64,000 nt of DNA from Paramecium octaurelia (taxonomy: Eukaryota > Ciliophora > Oligohymenophorea > Peniculida > Parameciidae), in assembly GCA_905182995.1 (NCBI GenBank), contig CAJJDP010000158.1:62001-126000 (forward strand), read 5' to 3'. This document shows positions 60,320-64,000 of the stretch, piece by piece. Position 1 is the first letter of the stretch, and each line of letters opens with the position of its first letter. Below the pieces are notes generated by a model that did not search any database, was not told the DNA's origin, and was given only the letters and a program-made list of their open reading frames with translations. The position numbers were made by a program, and so were the translations under genes.

Positions 60320-62418
60320 TCATTCATTCATTTTATCAAAATTGATATTATCAAAAGCATTTATGCTTTATTTTATTAATAAAAACTTTAAAGTTTCATC
60401 AAATCTTACTAAATCTAAAAAAGTAAAAAGGTTATGATACCAAAAAATTGCATGAATTATTTAAATTATTCAACATCTTAGAATGCTAATAGATCGGCAA
60501 GGTATTCAAGATCAATGTTAGAAATGTAACTATGATTATGATATAATATTATATACGTTTTAACAATTTATTTCAATGCCCTAACTCTGATTCTTACTAA
60601 AAAGTGATTAATGATACTCCCCATAGTGTCACTTGATTCCTTGTAATCTTTAAATAGTTTAACATAATTGCCACACTTAAAAGATTCTCTTAATCTGGAA
60701 TGATATGAGATTGAATATTGTACCCCAATGCGAATTTGATTCTTGAATCATCTAGGTTTTGATGCATTATCTTGACTAATTAATCTTATTTGTTCAACAT
60801 GGTGAGGTAGAATATTCTGTAACTATCGAACTCGACTTTGTTCCCAATGAGATTCACATCTTTGCCCTCGCTAATACTGATCATCTCATATAAGTCCACC
60901 AGCATTGTCCAACAACTTTCATATCTAGGGAAATCCCCGCATTCCAAACAGATTCGGGCATTTTCTTCGTAGACTTGTACGGTGAATCTATTTTCGATGT
61001 GTTAGACCAGGAGGTCTTGTCGAATTGATCTAAATTATTCAATTATGAAATTGTAATCAGCTTGACAGTTTTTCCACTTATCTAATAATTATGCAAGGGC
61101 TTTTTTTAAGATATGCTCAGGTCTAATCATATTAGGATCTGGCAAACCAGTTAGTCTAAAATAAGGTTTTTCTAGATCTTCACATGTCCCCTTAAAAATA
61201 AATGAAATTCCATTATACTATGATTTTCATATTTGTTTCAATAATTTGGTCTTCTTCTTCTATTCTTTTTTTTAACTATTTTTATTGTTATTTTATTTAT
61301 GTAGTAGCATTGGGTTACAATTTTCCAATCTACAGAATAGCCAAATCCATGCTATAGTCAATTTTCTTATTTTTCATATGATTTTGATTGATTGATTCAA
61401 CCTATTACTGAACCAATTAATCGTATAATGAGATCAAATTGTGCAAATTAGTAGATGCTGTAATTTCTATTATTAAGAACCATTACTTTAAGCTGGTCCA
61501 GTAGGTTGAGCTTGACTTGGTGCCCCAAATTTACTAGTTTAGCCTAATGACGACAATGCCATAGCTGTGCTTTGTTTAATTTGTAAGTTTGATGAAAATA
61601 AGGACTGCGTGCGTATTTAATTCTCTCTTTGAAGTGTGGGCAAAGGAAATTTAGACCAGTCTCTGATAGTATATTCATTCTTCCGTTTAGCCTCAGCAAT
61701 AGTGGCTTTTAGATGTTATTCCATGATGTTCCTCTCCTCATCAGACTGGCATTTGTTAAATGCCCTTTCAACATACTACTTCACAGTAATCGATGATTAC
61801 TCATTGAATACTTCTCTGGAATTGCAAAATCTAGCGCCTATTTAATTTAAGCAACAATCTTACTAACTAAATTAGGCATCTCGACGTTGAGTTTGCGATA
61901 AAGATACGAATAGACCTTGAGTTCGCTTTCCCATCTGGTGGGTTGATCCAGTTCTGAAATATTGACTGGAGGCAGAAATTGATGATCATTATTGGTTTCG
62001 ATTTGAATCTTTGACGATTATTACTATGTCGATTATTGATTAAGCTGTTGTGACACAGATTATTATTAAGGCAACGGAGGATTGCCAAATTATTGTTGTG
62101 GTGGTGGTTGGAATTTATTTTATTATTAATTGAAAACCGTATTCGGTTATTGAACAAATTGAGGAGCTCTATAAAAGTTGTTTTGCATCATTGTTTCTAT
62201 GTCATTAATAATGGCTTACATTGATTTCCGACTCCTTGATAATTATATTGATAATATTGATTATATTGATATTAGGCAGGAATGTTGGGTTGGTATCTGT
62301 AATTCACATTAGAAGCATAGCCATAATAATTTTGATAGCCACCTTATTACTAGGGTTGATAAGAATTTATTTGTTCAGCCCTCATAGCATCTTCGATTGT
62401 TTATCTTTTGTTATTCAT
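60320..62418 (-). CDS. LENG8/Thp3-like SAC3-family protein
   Basis: 639 residues after seven introns (23, 26, 20, 28, 29, 27, 26 nt), with spliced length a multiple of three. The N-terminus is Gln/Tyr/Asn-rich. A conserved block follows (TVKQYVERAFNKCQSDEERN, YTIRDWSKFPLPTLQ), then a helical linker. The SAC3/GANP domain has GTCEDLEKPYFRLTGLPDP, IRPEHILKKAL, FRSIRQDLLVQHIENRFTV and YEENARICLECGD, and ends with the winged-helix part (ISNIDLEYLADLLAFQDVEQ). The family takes part in mRNA export and splicing (yeast Thp3, human LENG8). Several introns were placed by matching this family. Confidence 0.9.
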
Positions 62419-62586
62419 TTTATCTTATATATATATATATTAATAATAATAAATCTAAATTGTGTTATGGCATCATAATCGATCCTTAGATTTTTAAAAG
62501 ATTGAATAAGTAAATAAATTACTTCAATGTTTGATAATTATTCTTTCAATTCCATTTATTTTTATTATATTTATCTAATTTACAGA
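62419..62586. promoter_or_regulatory. Shared divergent upstream region
   Basis: 168 bp between divergent starts of the LENG8-like and CELF-like RNA-binding genes, so both promoters must lie here. An AT dinucleotide run (TATATATATATA) is near 62429-62440. No specific motif identified. Confidence 0.5.
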
Positions 62587-63849
62587 ATGTCTTATGTTCC
62601 TAATTTTGTTCCAAGTGAATAGCCACTGTATCTCAAATTACAGATATCCTAGATTCCTTCAGCATGGGATGAACTGAAATTGAAACATTTTCTAACGAGT
62701 CAAGGATATTCTGTGTCTGATATATAGATGTTAAAAAAAGATGATCGTATTGAAATAGTCTAATAGCAAGCTAAATCCAAAGGAGCAGCAATAGTCAAAT
62801 TCAATAAAATGCAAGAGGGAGAAAAAGCCACAAAACAATTGAAAGAAGTGGCTGTGGATGGAATGCAGCCTCTGGTACTGAAATGGGCTGAGGGTGAAAA
62901 AGAAAGATTAGGAGTGGCTGAGGAAACTTCTCCCAAGATACAAATTGATGGATTATAGAAGGACTGCGAAGAGGCAATGATTAAGGAGATCTTCATGAAA
63001 TATGGTCAAGTCACTGACGTTTAGATCCAGAATTAAGGATAGTCTTCGATTAGTGCCATCGTGTCATACACATTTAAGGAGAGTTGCCTATTAGCAATCA
63101 AGAATAACCATAATAAGAATTAATTAGGGTAATACTCTTAATGCTATAATCAAAGTGATCGTCCTCTGGATGTAAGATTTTTGGGGTAGCCTGCGACAAT
63201 TGCAAATAAGTAGTATCCAGATACTCCTGCGACTGAAGAAGGAGATCCAATTAGAGACATTGTACATTTATTATAATGGCTAGACTAAATCATATACGAG
63301 GTGGCTGGATCAGAAGAAGAAACCAATTTACATTCATTGGGAGACTGGGGAAATTGTGAGAAGGTTGGATATTCATATCATTTTATTAGTGTGAGTTTCG
63401 GTTCAATTATATATTCACCAGACGGAAGCAAGGAAATAATTACTAAAGAAAAGTATTTGAATGATTTGGCTACGTTCAATTCCAAGAAGACAGGACCTCC
63501 TGGGGCCAATCTCTTTGTTTTCCATTTACCAAATGAACATAAGGATTCTGATCTAATGGATTTGTTTTCATCTTATGGCAATGTAATTTCAGCAAGAGTT
63601 ATGACTGACCCAAAAACTGGTAAAAGTAAAGGATTTGGATTTGTGAGTTTTGACAAATAAGAAAGCGCGTAAAAAGCAAAGGAAGCTATGGATGGACATT
63701 TGATAGGTAAATTCAAACAAATATATATGAAAGATAAGAAAAAGTTGTCAGTTACATTTAAGTAAGGTGATGGAACTCCATGTTAACCACTTTAATACTA
63801 ATGGTTACCAAGTATTCAATAAGTGTAATTTGATCCATTTGATTTGTGA
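62587..63849 (+). CDS. CELF/Bruno-like RNA-binding protein with three RRMs
   Basis: 420 residues with no introns. RRM1 (about 15-110) includes [19 protein letters not shown] and [10 protein letters not shown], the CELF ending. RRM2 (about 120-215) includes [20 protein letters not shown] and [10 protein letters not shown] linker of about 90 residues lies between RRM2 and RRM3. RRM3 has [35 protein letters not shown] and VSF, a close match to CELF/Bruno RRM3. RRM1 and RRM2 are more diverged. The family regulates splicing and translation. The ATG at 62587 fits the gap. Confidence 0.9.
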
Positions 63850-64000
63850 TTTATCTTAGAAGTTTTATATTTTTTGTTTTAAATTTATTATTTAGTTCAT
63901 ATAAGTTCATTTGTTAAATTCATATTAAAAGACAATTATATTATTATAGAATTTATTAGAGATTTATGATGATAGAAGAAGATGTTATAAAGTTTATGAT
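63850..64000. other. 3' flank to the window end
   Basis: AT-rich, no gene-like signal within the 150 bases available. Confidence 0.4.

Overview
The window is macronuclear DNA of a ciliate, almost certainly a Paramecium. Three observations support this. The sequence is strongly AT-rich. TAA and TAG fall in frame inside well-conserved proteins as glutamine, so TGA is the only working stop. Genes are cut by very short introns (about 20-32 nt, GTA...TAG and sometimes AAG or CAG) whose removal restores conserved frames. All gene models below were read by eye with this code. For most of them the intron lengths sum so that the CDS is divisible by three.

Layout. 0-16.5 kb: a secreted Pro-rich-linker protein (cut by the window edge), a small basic protein, a DDX41-type DEAD-box helicase lying 30 bp from an LRRC23-like radial-spoke protein, an unidentified 525-residue protein, a membrane-anchored otubain, a thioredoxin, an LpxB-like glycosyltransferase and a REEP/DP1 protein. 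16.8-19.5 kb: two apparently identical 1,369-bp blocks on either side of a single N, each with a pterin-4a-carbinolamine dehydratase gene, probably one locus assembled twice. 19.5-28.4 kb: Rab1-like GTPase, beta-propeller-like protein, vacuolar sorting receptor, FAD oxidoreductase, PP1 phosphatase, Mei2-type RNA-binding protein. 29-36 kb: a 1,705-residue TmcB-like membrane protein and a type I membrane protein. 36.7-42.2 kb: a jacalin-like lectin and two trichocyst matrix proteins with an alpha/beta hydrolase between them. 42.2-57.3 kb: a Cys-rich-tailed protein, a coiled-coil protein, a double PX-domain protein, three further membrane proteins (one with a Gly-rich ectodomain) and a PKA regulatory subunit. 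57.8-63.8 kb: a Gln-rich protein, a small protein, a LENG8/SAC3-family protein and a CELF/Bruno-like three-RRM protein.

The genes are mostly independent eukaryotic housekeeping or signalling genes, not operons. Themes recur: secretion and vesicle traffic (Rab1, REEP, sorting receptor, PX protein, trichocyst matrix proteins), phosphorylation (PKA-R, PP1), RNA handling (DDX41, LENG8, Mei2-like, CELF-like) and cilia (LRRC23). Several AT-rich gaps hold broken coding stretches, consistent with decayed paralogues. I did not find CRISPR arrays, tRNAs, rRNAs, transposons or a clearly new multi-gene system. The most unusual items are the membrane-tethered otubain, the LpxB-like protein, the overlapping divergent start codons near 38.86 kb and the N-flanked duplication.
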